DNA from: Chitinophagales bacterium
Lineage (GTDB): Bacteria; Bacteroidota; Bacteroidia; Chitinophagales; CAIODY01
Reading direction: 5' to 3'
NCBI GenBank assembly: GCA_947449695.1
Contig: CANFST010000010.1
Span: 1-64,000, forward strand
DNA length: 64,000 nucleotides
Shown: positions 44,827 to 52,976 of the stretch, piece by piece
Position numbering within the stretch: the stretch's first letter is position 1
Layout: each line of letters begins with the position of its first letter
Position numbers and translations under genes: made by a program
Notes under the pieces: model-generated
Told to the model about the DNA's origin: nothing
Database searches by the model: none
What the model saw: the letters and a program-made list of their open reading frames with translations, nothing else

Positions 44827-45642
44827 CTATTTTCCAGCCATTAATTTTTTGTAAAAATCAACATACTCGGTCAAATAACCATCTTCCATGTTGAAATCTA
44901 ATGTTGGTTTTTTCTTTTGCAATTTTAAAAATTCTAAAACCTTTTTGTCGGTTTCATTATCGCCCATAATCACTGCATCTGAATAATGAATAGCACCTTC
45001 TAACAAAGCCTGATTGGTAGCTTTTTTATACAATTCAAATTCTTTAGCTACAATAGTTTCGCCCATGCCCAACTCGGCAAAATTTTTATTCAATGTTTCA
45101 GTAAAATCATTTTTATAGAACGAAGTAATCACTTTTGATTTTAAGAAAACCGGTTCTTTTTTATAAGCCGTTTTCATGTACAACGGAATCAAACTAGTCA
45201 TCCAGCCGTGGCAATGAACCACATCTGGCGGCCAAGCAAATTTTTTCACAATCTCCATCGCACCTTTGCAGAAGAACACCATTCGTTCAGCATTATCAGG
45301 ATAAAATTTTTCTTTTTCATCGCGTAAATCAGTTTTACGTTTGAAAAATTCTTCGTTATCTAAAAAATAAACCTGAATGCGAACACCTGGCATGCTTGCT
45401 ACTTTAATTATCAAAGGCATATCGTCATCGCCCATCACAATGTTGATACCGCTTAATCTTACTACTTCGTGCAACTTATGTCGGCGTTCGTTAATATTGC
45501 CAAAACGTGGCATCAGGATACGCATTTCAACGCCTTCATTCAATAAATGTTTGGGCAATGCGTTGCAAATTTTGCCCATGTTGGTGTAATCTAAATAAGG
45601 ATTAATTTCTTGTGATACAATCAAGACTCTTTTCTTTCTCAT
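44827..45642 (-). CDS. Short glycogen/starch-synthase-like (GT5 N-lobe) protein
   Basis: It has 271 residues. Only the N-terminal (Rossmann) lobe of a GT5 glycogen synthase is present: KRVLIVSQEINPYLDYTNMGK (ADP-glucose loop position), PKHLLNEGVEMRILMPRFGN, NAERMVFFCKGAME and PPDVVHCHGWMTSLIPLYMK. The C-terminal lobe expected in a 470-residue synthase is absent and the protein ends after GYLTEYVDFYKKLMAG. Short forms of this kind recur beside DUF4270 and glmS in the phylum, so this is probably intact rather than broken. Whether it makes glycogen is doubtful. Confidence 0.8.
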   Translation of the reverse strand: MRKKRVLIVSQEINPYLDYTNMGKICNALPKHLLNEGVEMRILMPRFGNINERRHKLHEVVRLSGINIVMGDDDMPLIIKVASMPGVRIQVYFLDNEEFFKRKTDLRDEKEKFYPDNAERMVFFCKGAMEIVKKFAWPPDVVHCHGWMTSLIPLYMKTAYKKEPVFLKSKVITSFYKNDFTETLNKNFAELGMGETIVAKEFELYKKATNQALLEGAIHYSDAVIMGDNETDKKVLEFLKLQKKKPTLDFNMEDGYLTEYVDFYKKLMAGK

Positions 45643-45787
45643 GTAAAATTTTGGTGGCTGTTTTGGCCTTTTTTAATTTTTCAGAAATGAAATATTAAGT
45701 AGTAGTTTTCGGCGTTTTTTAAAAAGGATTGCAAAGATAATAAAAGAAAATCTCAATTTTCACAACAAAAAGTTTTAAAATTGTTTC

Positions 45788-46630
45788 ATGCAGATTGTCA
45801 GAAATAACGTTGAATTATTCAATGCCTTAGCTGTAGCTCGTTTGCAAGGCAAAACTATTGGTTTTGTACCAACCATGGGTGCATTGCATCAAGGGCATTT
45901 GAGCTTGATTGCTGAATCGCAAACGACTTGCGGCATCACTATTTGCAGCATTTTCGTAAACCCTACGCAATTCAATGATAAAAACGACTTGGAAAAATAT
46001 CCACGAACTGAAGAAGCTGATTTAAAAATGCTATCGGCTGTAAACTGTGATGTAGTCTATCTGCCAACGGTTGAAGATATTTATCCAGAGGATTGGATTT
46101 GCCCTGAATTTGATTTTGGTGATTTAGATAAAGTGATGGAAGGTGCACATCGCCCGGGACATTTTAAAGGAATGAGTCAAGTGGTGCATCGCTTATTGTG
46201 GTTGGTACAGCCTGATAAATTATTCATGGGGCAAAAAGATTTTCAGCAGCAAACCATCGTTAAAAAAATGTTGGAATTGTTGCATTGGAAAACTGAATTA
46301 GTGCGTTGTGAGATTGTTCGTGAAACTGATGGACTTGCAAAGAGCAGTCGAAATGTTCGACTCAACAAAGAAGAACGTCAGCAGGCATTGACCATTTCTC
46401 AAGTTTTATTTCAGTTGAAAAAAGAAAATTTTCCATCGCCCAATAATTTTTACAAATGGGCAATTGCAGAGTTGGAAAAACAATCGCTGATAAAAGTAGA
46501 GTATGTTGAAATAGTTGATACCACTACATTACAAGCTGTTGATAATTGGAATACGAAACAAGAATTGGTTTGTTGCATAGCGGCAAAAGTTGGTGAAGTA
46601 AGATTAATTGATAATGTTTTGATAAAATAA
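45788..46630 (+). CDS. panC: Pantothenate synthetase PanC
   Basis: It has 280 residues. It condenses pantoate and beta-alanine with ATP to give pantothenate. The nucleotidyltransferase HIGH-like motif is in FVPTMGALHQGHLSLI (residues ~26-41), with SIFVNPTQFNDKNDLEKYPR, the pantoate site FKGMSQVVHRLLWLVQ with FMGQKDFQQ, and a KMSKS-like KSSRNVRL near residue 180. It is divergent from the glycogen-synthase-like gene and overlaps the next gene by one base in TAATG. panB and panD are not in the window. Confidence 0.96.
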   Translation: MQIVRNNVELFNALAVARLQGKTIGFVPTMGALHQGHLSLIAESQTTCGITICSIFVNPTQFNDKNDLEKYPRTEEADLKMLSAVNCDVVYLPTVEDIYPEDWICPEFDFGDLDKVMEGAHRPGHFKGMSQVVHRLLWLVQPDKLFMGQKDFQQQTIVKKMLELLHWKTELVRCEIVRETDGLAKSSRNVRLNKEERQQALTISQVLFQLKKENFPSPNNFYKWAIAELEKQSLIKVEYVEIVDTTTLQAVDNWNTKQELVCCIAAKVGEVRLIDNVLIK

Positions 46631-48306
46631 TGCCCTTCCTTTTCAAAATATATTTTGCTGCTATGTTGCACTATTTTGGTGCAGTGCCAGCCACTTTGAA
46701 ATATGGCAATAACTATCCTCAATTCATTCAATCGCCATTAAATATTCCAATTGAATTAGCCGGCAATTTTGGTGAAATTCGTGAAAATCATTTTCACACA
46801 GGGTGGGATATTAAAACACAAAACAAAGAAGGTTTGCCTGTAAAATCAGCAGCTATAGGCTTTGTAAGCCGAATAAAAATTTCAGCAACAGGTTATGGCG
46901 TTGCAATTTATGTTAAACATCCGCAAGGCTTTGTAACGGTTTACGGTCATTTGAATCGTTTAGAAAAACGCTTTGCTGATTTGGTAGAAGCAGAACAATA
47001 CCGTCAAAAAAGTTTTGAAGTTGACATTAAATTTCCTGTCCGTAAATTAATTGTAAAAGCTGGTGAAACCATTGCATACAGCGGCAACAGCGGCGGAAGC
47101 ACTGCACCGCATTTGCATTTTGAATTGAGAGATGCTTTCACCGAAGAAGCGATTAACCCGGCATTTTTTGGTTTGCAATTGGAAGATAACATTGCGCCAA
47201 AATTGCATCAATTGGGCATTTATAGCTGGGATGAAACTTTTGCTTTTCATGAATTTAATATGGAAAAACATTTTGAAAAGCGTAATGATACTTTGTTTTT
47301 AAATCATAAAATTGAAATAAAAAATCCTTGTGTTGCTTTTGCTATCAATGGTTTCGACCATAACAACGGTAGCGAAAATGATTTGGGGATTTTTAAAAAC
47401 GAATTGTATGTAAATGGAAAATTAGAACAACAAATTGTGTTTGACAGATTAGTTTTTGCTGAACAAAACATGATTAACGGCATGATTGATTTTGAACAAC
47501 AACGCTTACGAAATATATATTGGTTAAGACTTTTCAGATTAGATGGCGTAACACATCAAGCCATAAAAATAAAAAATAGCGGTGTGTTGAAATTGAAAAA
47601 TGGTGAATCGAAAAATGTTTCGATTGTGTTGACGGACGAAAAAGGCAATAGACAAGTGATGTGTTTTGTGGTGGAATATCAAAGTGAACATCATAACAAA
47701 ATCAATCAACAAAAATGGTTGAAATATGCAGAAGCTTATTACGACCAAATTCCAGCTAACACTTTTTTCAACGATGTGCCTTTGCGGATGTTTGAAAAAA
47801 TTTCTTCTAAGAATCAAACATCCGAATTAATTATTGACACCAAAAACAATCCACCGAAAAACAAATTCAAAGTAAGAATTAAAGCTGCTAAAAATTTAGC
47901 TAATTCTTCTAAAACATTGATGGTTAGTGAGTCTCGAGCTTATGGAAAAACATATCATACGGTTGGATGGAAAAATGATACAGCGCTTGCCAACGTGAAA
48001 GAATTTGGGAAATTTTATCTTACAAAAGATGAAATTGCACCTGAAATTAGTTGGCAAAATCAGCAACAAAATTTTGAAACTAGCAAGCAGTTATTTTTTA
48101 AAATAAATGAGAAAGAAAGTGGTATCAAAAAATTTGAATTGCTTGCAAACAATGAGTGGAAGCTGCTTTCATACGATGCTAAAAATAAATTATTAACTGC
48201 AACAGTAGATGAATATTGGCAATCAGGCGAACAAAAATGTCAACTAATTGTTGAAGATTTTGCTGGCAACAAAACTGTAAAACAGTTTTCTTTTTCACTC
48301 AAATAA
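46630..48306 (+). CDS. M23 family metallopeptidase
   Basis: It has 558 residues. Its ATG overlaps the panC stop (TAATG). A weak signal sequence (MPFLFKIYFAAMLHYFGAV) is followed by the lysostaphin-like domain with zinc residues in HFHTGWDI, TVYGHLNRLEKRF and APHLHFELRD, about residues 52-175. The C-terminal two thirds hold Ig-like beta domains. These enzymes cut peptidoglycan crosslinks in the periplasm. Bcp lies just after. It is likely co-expressed with panC by translational coupling. Confidence 0.9.
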   Translation: MPFLFKIYFAAMLHYFGAVPATLKYGNNYPQFIQSPLNIPIELAGNFGEIRENHFHTGWDIKTQNKEGLPVKSAAIGFVSRIKISATGYGVAIYVKHPQGFVTVYGHLNRLEKRFADLVEAEQYRQKSFEVDIKFPVRKLIVKAGETIAYSGNSGGSTAPHLHFELRDAFTEEAINPAFFGLQLEDNIAPKLHQLGIYSWDETFAFHEFNMEKHFEKRNDTLFLNHKIEIKNPCVAFAINGFDHNNGSENDLGIFKNELYVNGKLEQQIVFDRLVFAEQNMINGMIDFEQQRLRNIYWLRLFRLDGVTHQAIKIKNSGVLKLKNGESKNVSIVLTDEKGNRQVMCFVVEYQSEHHNKINQQKWLKYAEAYYDQIPANTFFNDVPLRMFEKISSKNQTSELIIDTKNNPPKNKFKVRIKAAKNLANSSKTLMVSESRAYGKTYHTVGWKNDTALANVKEFGKFYLTKDEIAPEISWQNQQQNFETSKQLFFKINEKESGIKKFELLANNEWKLLSYDAKNKLLTATVDEYWQSGEQKCQLIVEDFAGNKTVKQFSFSLK

Positions 48307-48377
48307 TTATGAACGAATCAATAGCAAAGACAATTGTTTTTTTAGCAAATCCGTTCTTACAACTATTTCACAAAAGC

Positions 48378-48830
48378 ATGACAAAAATTAAAACAGGCGC
48401 TAAAGCCCCCGATTTTAAAGGCGTTGATCAACATGGCAACGAAATTAAATTGAGCGATTACAAAGGCAAAAAAGTGATTTTATATTTTTATCCAAAAGAT
48501 GATACCCCAGGTTGCACAGCGCAGGCTTGCAACTTGAGGGATAATTATTCTGCCTTGCAAAAAAAGGGTTACGTTGTGTTGGGGGTGAGCAAAGATAACG
48601 AAAAGGCTCATCAAAAGTTTATCAAAAAATATGATTTGCCTTTTAGTTTAATTGCTGATACCGATTTAAAAATCAATGAAGCATACGATGTATGGCACGA
48701 AAAAAAATTTATGGGCAGAACCTTTATGGGAACCGTTCGCACCACTTTTGTAATTGATGAAAAAGGAAAAATTGAAAGTGTGATTGAAAAGGTGGATACC
48801 GCAAATCATACCGAGCAGATTATTGGTTAA
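48378..48830 (+). CDS. bcp: Thioredoxin-dependent peroxiredoxin Bcp
   Basis: It has 150 residues from ATG 48378 (MTKIKTGAKAPDFKG). A 23-codon upstream extension to 48309 is open but is not conserved in the family's usual length. The peroxidatic Cys46 and the nearby Cys51 are in DDTPGCTAQACNLRD. YKGKKVILYFYPKDDTPGC and GKIESVIEKVDTANHTEQI are also typical. It reduces peroxides with thioredoxin in the cytoplasm. Confidence 0.94.
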   Translation: MTKIKTGAKAPDFKGVDQHGNEIKLSDYKGKKVILYFYPKDDTPGCTAQACNLRDNYSALQKKGYVVLGVSKDNEKAHQKFIKKYDLPFSLIADTDLKINEAYDVWHEKKFMGRTFMGTVRTTFVIDEKGKIESVIEKVDTANHTEQIIG

Positions 48831-48907
48831 TCTTTTTTATTCTACAACTTAAAATTTATTGGTGGCAATTTTTTGTAAACCTTTATCAGCAATGGTTTGT
48901 ACAATAT

Positions 48908-48915
48908 TATTTTTG
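48908..48915 (+). promoter_or_regulatory. -7 promoter box before the DUF6089 gene
   Basis: TATTTTTG matches TAnnTTTG exactly, 21 bases before the TTG at 48936. It supports that start. Confidence 0.5.
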
Positions 48916-48935
48916 CCTGTTCGTTATTAATCCAA

Positions 48936-49754
48936 TTGAAAACAGTCAGAAATATTTTATTGGCAATTGCTTTTATCAGCAGCACTTCAGTGTATGCTCA
49001 ATTTGATGAAGTGGGCATAGAGGGCGGCATTGCCAACTATTTTGGCGATTTGAATATTGGTTCAAGTTTTAAAGATTATAAACCAGCAGTAGGTGTTTTT
49101 TATCGCCGAAATCTGTCCCCCTATTTCGCATGGAAATCAAATTTGAATGCAGGGCAATTGGCTTTTGATAGTAAGCTAAATAGCAATGCTTATTGGCAAT
49201 ATCAAAATTTGAATTTCAGAGCAACCTTCGCCGAAGCCACTACTGTTATGGAGTTTAACTTTTTCAAGTATAAATCAAACAAAGTAAAAGATTGCCGCTG
49301 GAGTCCTTTTGTATTCTTTGGTTTTGGTATGATGTATTACGATTTGCAAGGTAAATATGACGGCAAATGGATTGCTTTGCCGCCTTTAGCTACCGAAGGG
49401 AAATCTTATAATACATTACTGTTTGTGTTGCCATTTGGCGGCGGATTGAAATTCAATATTGCAAAGTATATTACGTTAGAAATTGAAGAAGTATATCATC
49501 ACACTTATTCTGACCATTTAGATGATGTAAGTAGCAACTATACTGGCAAAGCAATTTATGTAAATAATAACCCAACCAATATTGCTGACCCTTCCAATCC
49601 TGCTAATCCCTTGAGTCATTTATCAGGCAAGCAACGGGGTGAACAATTCAAAGATAAATATCTGCTCACTTTCATTTCATTAAGTTATACTTTTCATACG
49701 CCGCATTGCCCCAACCCTGATGTAAATGATGGTTTTGAGATTTTTGATAAATAG
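48936..49754 (+). CDS. DUF6089-like outer-membrane beta-barrel protein
   Basis: It has 272 residues if it starts at the TTG at 48936 (MKTVRNILLAIAFISSTSVY), which gives a clean signal peptide. There is no ATG nearby. The mature N-terminus FDEVGIEGGIANYFGDLN is the DUF6089 signature. Alternating hydrophobic beta strands, SPFVFFGFGMMYYDLQGK and LFVLPFGGGLKFNIAKYITLE, suggest a small outer-membrane barrel. The final Cys-containing tail is HTPHCPNPDVNDGFEIF. The exact function is unknown; such proteins are frequent near murA in this phylum. Confidence 0.82.
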   Translation: MKTVRNILLAIAFISSTSVYAQFDEVGIEGGIANYFGDLNIGSSFKDYKPAVGVFYRRNLSPYFAWKSNLNAGQLAFDSKLNSNAYWQYQNLNFRATFAEATTVMEFNFFKYKSNKVKDCRWSPFVFFGFGMMYYDLQGKYDGKWIALPPLATEGKSYNTLLFVLPFGGGLKFNIAKYITLEIEEVYHHTYSDHLDDVSSNYTGKAIYVNNNPTNIADPSNPANPLSHLSGKQRGEQFKDKYLLTFISLSYTFHTPHCPNPDVNDGFEIFDK

Positions 49755-49884
49755 CATTTCAGCTTTTTTGGAAATTATTATTGCTCAAAATTTCTAACAC
49801 TTGTTTTTAAATGTGTGTAAGAAAATGTTTTGTTTTTGAATTGCAAGCTGCTTCAATTTAATTTAGCACTCACAAAATTTGTTT

Positions 49885-51195
49885 ATGGAATCAACAGCAT
49901 TCGAAGTTATTGGCGGAAAAAAATTAAGTGGCGAAATCACACCACAAGGCGCAAAGAATGAGGCTTTGCAGATTATTTCAGCCGTATTATTAACCGAAGA
50001 AAAAATAACGATTAGTAATATTCCGCAGATTCGTGATGTGCTGGCGTTGATTGATTTGATGAGAGATTTTGGTGTGGTGGTGAATAAAATTGCTGACGAC
50101 ACTTATTCCTTCGAGGCAAAAGATGTGAATTTAGATTTTATGCAAAGCGAAGCATTTCGCAAAAAAGGCGGCGCACTTCGTGGCTCCATCATGATTCTTG
50201 GACCATTATTAGCTCGATACAAAAAAGCATTTATGCCAAAACCAGGCGGTGATAAAATTGGCAGACGCCGCTTGGATACTCACTTTATAGGCTTTCAAAA
50301 TTTGGGTGCAAAATTTAATTTTGATAGCAACGATGGCTTTTTTAGCATTGATGCAAAAGAATTAAAGGGATGCTACATGTTGCTGGATGAGGCTTCAGTA
50401 ACTGGCACAGCCAATATTATCATGGCGGCAGTGATGGCAAACGGCAAAACAACAATTTTCAATGCCGCCTGTGAGCCTTATCTACAGCAGCTTTGCAACA
50501 TGTTAAATAGAATGGGCGCAAAAATTTCGGGCATTGGCAGCAATTTAATTTCGATTGAAGGCGTTGAAAAATTGGGCGGTACCGAACATCGTTTGTTGCC
50601 CGATATGATTGAAGTAGGTAGCTTTATTGGCTTGGCGGCAGTTACACAATCTGAAATAAAAATTAAAGGAACTGGCTACGAACATTTGGGTTTGATACCC
50701 ACCGTTTTCCGCAGATTAGGAATTGACTTTGAAGAAAAAAATGATGACATAATTGTGCATGGTAGCAAACCTTATGAGATTCAAACCTTTATTGATGGCT
50801 CGATTCTGACGGTGGATGATGCGCCATGGCCTGGCTTCACCCCCGATTTAATTAGTATCGTTTTAGTAACTTCTATTTTCGCAAAAGGCTCGGTGTTGAT
50901 TCATCAAAAAATGTTTGAGAGCCGATTATTTTTTACTGATAAATTAATTGAAATGGGCGCACAGATTATTTTATGCGACCCACATCGTTGCACGGTGATT
51001 GGAAACAATCGCTCACATCAACTTCGTGGCATCAGCATGACAAGCCCCGACATCAGAGCTGGTGTGGCTTTGCTGATTGCAGCTTTATCAGCCAATGGAA
51101 AATCTACCATTCATAACATCGAACAAATTGACCGCGGTTATCAATTTATTGATAAACGATTAATGGCTTTGGGAGCAGATTTAAAAAGGATTTAA
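49885..51195 (+). CDS. murA: UDP-N-acetylglucosamine 1-carboxyvinyltransferase MurA
   Basis: It has 436 residues from ATG 49885 (MESTAFEVIGGKKLSGEITP). It adds enolpyruvate from PEP to UDP-GlcNAc, the first committed step of peptidoglycan synthesis. PQGAKNEALQI and SVTGTANIIMAAVMANG are typical. In the catalytic loop the sequence is PGGDKIGRRRLDTH, so Asp123 (GAT at 50251-50253) stands where most bacteria have the fosfomycin-reactive Cys. SPDIRAGVALLIAAL and the C-terminal ERIDRGY-like EQIDRGYQFIDKRL are also present. It is convergent with the TerC gene by two bases. Confidence 0.96.
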   Translation: MESTAFEVIGGKKLSGEITPQGAKNEALQIISAVLLTEEKITISNIPQIRDVLALIDLMRDFGVVVNKIADDTYSFEAKDVNLDFMQSEAFRKKGGALRGSIMILGPLLARYKKAFMPKPGGDKIGRRRLDTHFIGFQNLGAKFNFDSNDGFFSIDAKELKGCYMLLDEASVTGTANIIMAAVMANGKTTIFNAACEPYLQQLCNMLNRMGAKISGIGSNLISIEGVEKLGGTEHRLLPDMIEVGSFIGLAAVTQSEIKIKGTGYEHLGLIPTVFRRLGIDFEEKNDDIIVHGSKPYEIQTFIDGSILTVDDAPWPGFTPDLISIVLVTSIFAKGSVLIHQKMFESRLFFTDKLIEMGAQIILCDPHRCTVIGNNRSHQLRGISMTSPDIRAGVALLIAALSANGKSTIHNIEQIDRGYQFIDKRLMALGADLKRI

Positions 51196-51197
51196 AA

Positions 51198-52154
51198 TTA
51201 TTTTCTTTCTTTATAAATAGAATATAAAATTGCAATGCCTAATGCCATCAAAATAATCATTAAGGAAAGCAAAGTAGTGATGTGAATGTTGAAAATTTCT
51301 AACAGCATTTTAGCCCCAATAAAAATTAAAACTATTGAGATACCTTGTTGCAAATAATTAAAACGCTTGATAATATTACTCAATAAAAAAAACATCGAGC
51401 GCAAGCCCATCACGGCAAAAATATTACTGCTGTAAATGATTAATTTATTTTGTGTAACACTAAAAACAGCCGGAATACTGTCAATCGCAAAAACCACATC
51501 AGTGGTTGCAATTATCCAAATAACAAGAAACAGTGGGGTATAAATTTTTTTACCATGTTCATTTATCCTAAATGAAGTGGTAGTTACATCATTGCTAAAA
51601 GGCAAATATTTTTTCAACCACCTATAAATAATATTTGTTTCGGGTGAATAATTTTCATTTTCGTTTTCCTCTTTTTCAAAAAATATTTTTGTGCCTGTGT
51701 AAATCAATATTGCACCAAAAACATATAAAACAAAGTGGAATTGCTCAATTAATACACTGCCTAAACCAATAAAAATGCCTCGGAAAATGATTGCTCCAAT
51801 TATGCCCCAAAACAAGATTCGTTGATGTAAGCTTTGCGGCATTTGAAAATATTTTAATATAAGAATAAATACAAAAATATTATCAGTTGATAGGCTCCAC
51901 TCCATTAAATAGCTGCTGAAAAATTGAGCACCAGTTTCATTCCCTTGAGTTACCCATAAAATAATTCCAAAAAGAACAGCAGTGGTAAACCAGAAACCTG
52001 TTTGTAAAAGTGTGTTTTTAAATGTTGGGATATGATGTCGATTTTGAAATAATCCTAAGTCAAGCAAAATTACAATGATTAGCAAAATAGCGAATCCAAT
52101 AGCAAAGCTGTTTGCGCTAATATTTAAAGCAGATAAAAATAGTTGGAGTAACAA
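51198..52154 (-). CDS. TerC family membrane protein
   Basis: It has 318 residues from a TTG at 52152-52154. The first internal ATG is at MEWSLSTDNIFVF and would delete two helices, so TTG is likely. Eight or nine helices are visible. Acidic conserved motifs are in EWSLSTDNIFVF and TDVVFAIDSIPAVFSVTQ, the metal-binding type of TerC/Alx. Family members export manganese or give tellurite resistance. Convergent with murA, with two bases between them. Confidence 0.88.
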   Translation of the reverse strand: MLLQLFLSALNISANSFAIGFAILLIIVILLDLGLFQNRHHIPTFKNTLLQTGFWFTTAVLFGIILWVTQGNETGAQFFSSYLMEWSLSTDNIFVFILILKYFQMPQSLHQRILFWGIIGAIIFRGIFIGLGSVLIEQFHFVLYVFGAILIYTGTKIFFEKEENENENYSPETNIIYRWLKKYLPFSNDVTTTSFRINEHGKKIYTPLFLVIWIIATTDVVFAIDSIPAVFSVTQNKLIIYSSNIFAVMGLRSMFFLLSNIIKRFNYLQQGISIVLIFIGAKMLLEIFNIHITTLLSLMIILMALGIAILYSIYKERK

Positions 52155-52236
52155 TGTGGTGGCAAAATTATCATTTCCGATTGGTATTTGTTTTTAAAAA
52201 TTGTGATAAAAAAGTTTAGGATAAAAAAATTTATTT

Positions 52237-52244
52237 TACCTTCG
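52237..52244 (+). promoter_or_regulatory. -7 promoter box for the MarR gene
   Basis: TACCTTCG is one mismatch from TAnnTTTG, 36 bases before the ATG at 52280. Confidence 0.45.
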
Positions 52245-52279
52245 ATAAAGCAAATGTTGATTAACAACAAATCAGTTGA

Positions 52280-52729
52280 ATGAAAATTTTAAAAATCATT
52301 AAATCGTCTGTTCCGCAACCTATTGAAGTGGAAGCCATGCTGAATTTATTGTATTCATCCAATTGGGTTTTATCAAGTTTGAACAAACATTTCAAGCCTT
52401 ATGGTATTACGCAGCAGCAATATAATGCATTACGAATTTTAAGAGGGCAGTATCCCAAACCAGCCAATGTAAGATTAGTTCGTGAACGATTGTTGGTGAA
52501 ATTAAGCGATACATCACGATTAGTTGACCGCTTGGTAAAAAATGAATGGGTTACCCGAAAAATTAATAAAAGTGATGGGAGGGCTGTAGATATTATCATC
52601 ACCGAAAAAGGATTAGCCTTATTGAAAACAATTGATGAAGCGGAGCCATTAATGCTAAAAATTATGCAAAATCTTTCCGAAGCCGAACTGCATCAACTCA
52701 GTAAATTATTAGAAACTTTAAGAGGCTAA
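52280..52729 (+). CDS. MarR family transcriptional regulator
   Basis: It has 149 residues. The winged-helix core is clear: QQQYNALRILRGQYP (helix 1-2), the recognition helix region LVKLSDTSRLVDRLVKNEWV and the wing KINKSDGRAVDIIITEKG. C-terminal helices for dimerisation follow. MarR proteins usually repress a neighbouring gene and respond to small phenolic ligands. Here the neighbour upstream is terC (divergent) and downstream is the giant adhesin, so either could be a target. The 247-bp gap to the adhesin shows no clear gene. Confidence 0.92.
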   Translation: MKILKIIKSSVPQPIEVEAMLNLLYSSNWVLSSLNKHFKPYGITQQQYNALRILRGQYPKPANVRLVRERLLVKLSDTSRLVDRLVKNEWVTRKINKSDGRAVDIIITEKGLALLKTIDEAEPLMLKIMQNLSEAELHQLSKLLETLRG

Positions 52730-52976
52730 AAACTCCTATGTTTTCTCGTTGAAATGTTGACAAAATGTGGACAATTGATTTTGTTATTTTTTGGTGTAGG
52801 GTATGTTTTAGTGTTAAATTGCTTAGGTTTTTAAGTAAAAAAACGTAAAGTAATGTTAAACATTACATAATACAAAACACGATGATAAATCAATGATTTA
52901 TAACAAATTTTGCATCTTATTTTAGAATACACTATTTACAAATCCCAAACCCTATCAACTAAAAACATTCATCCTC

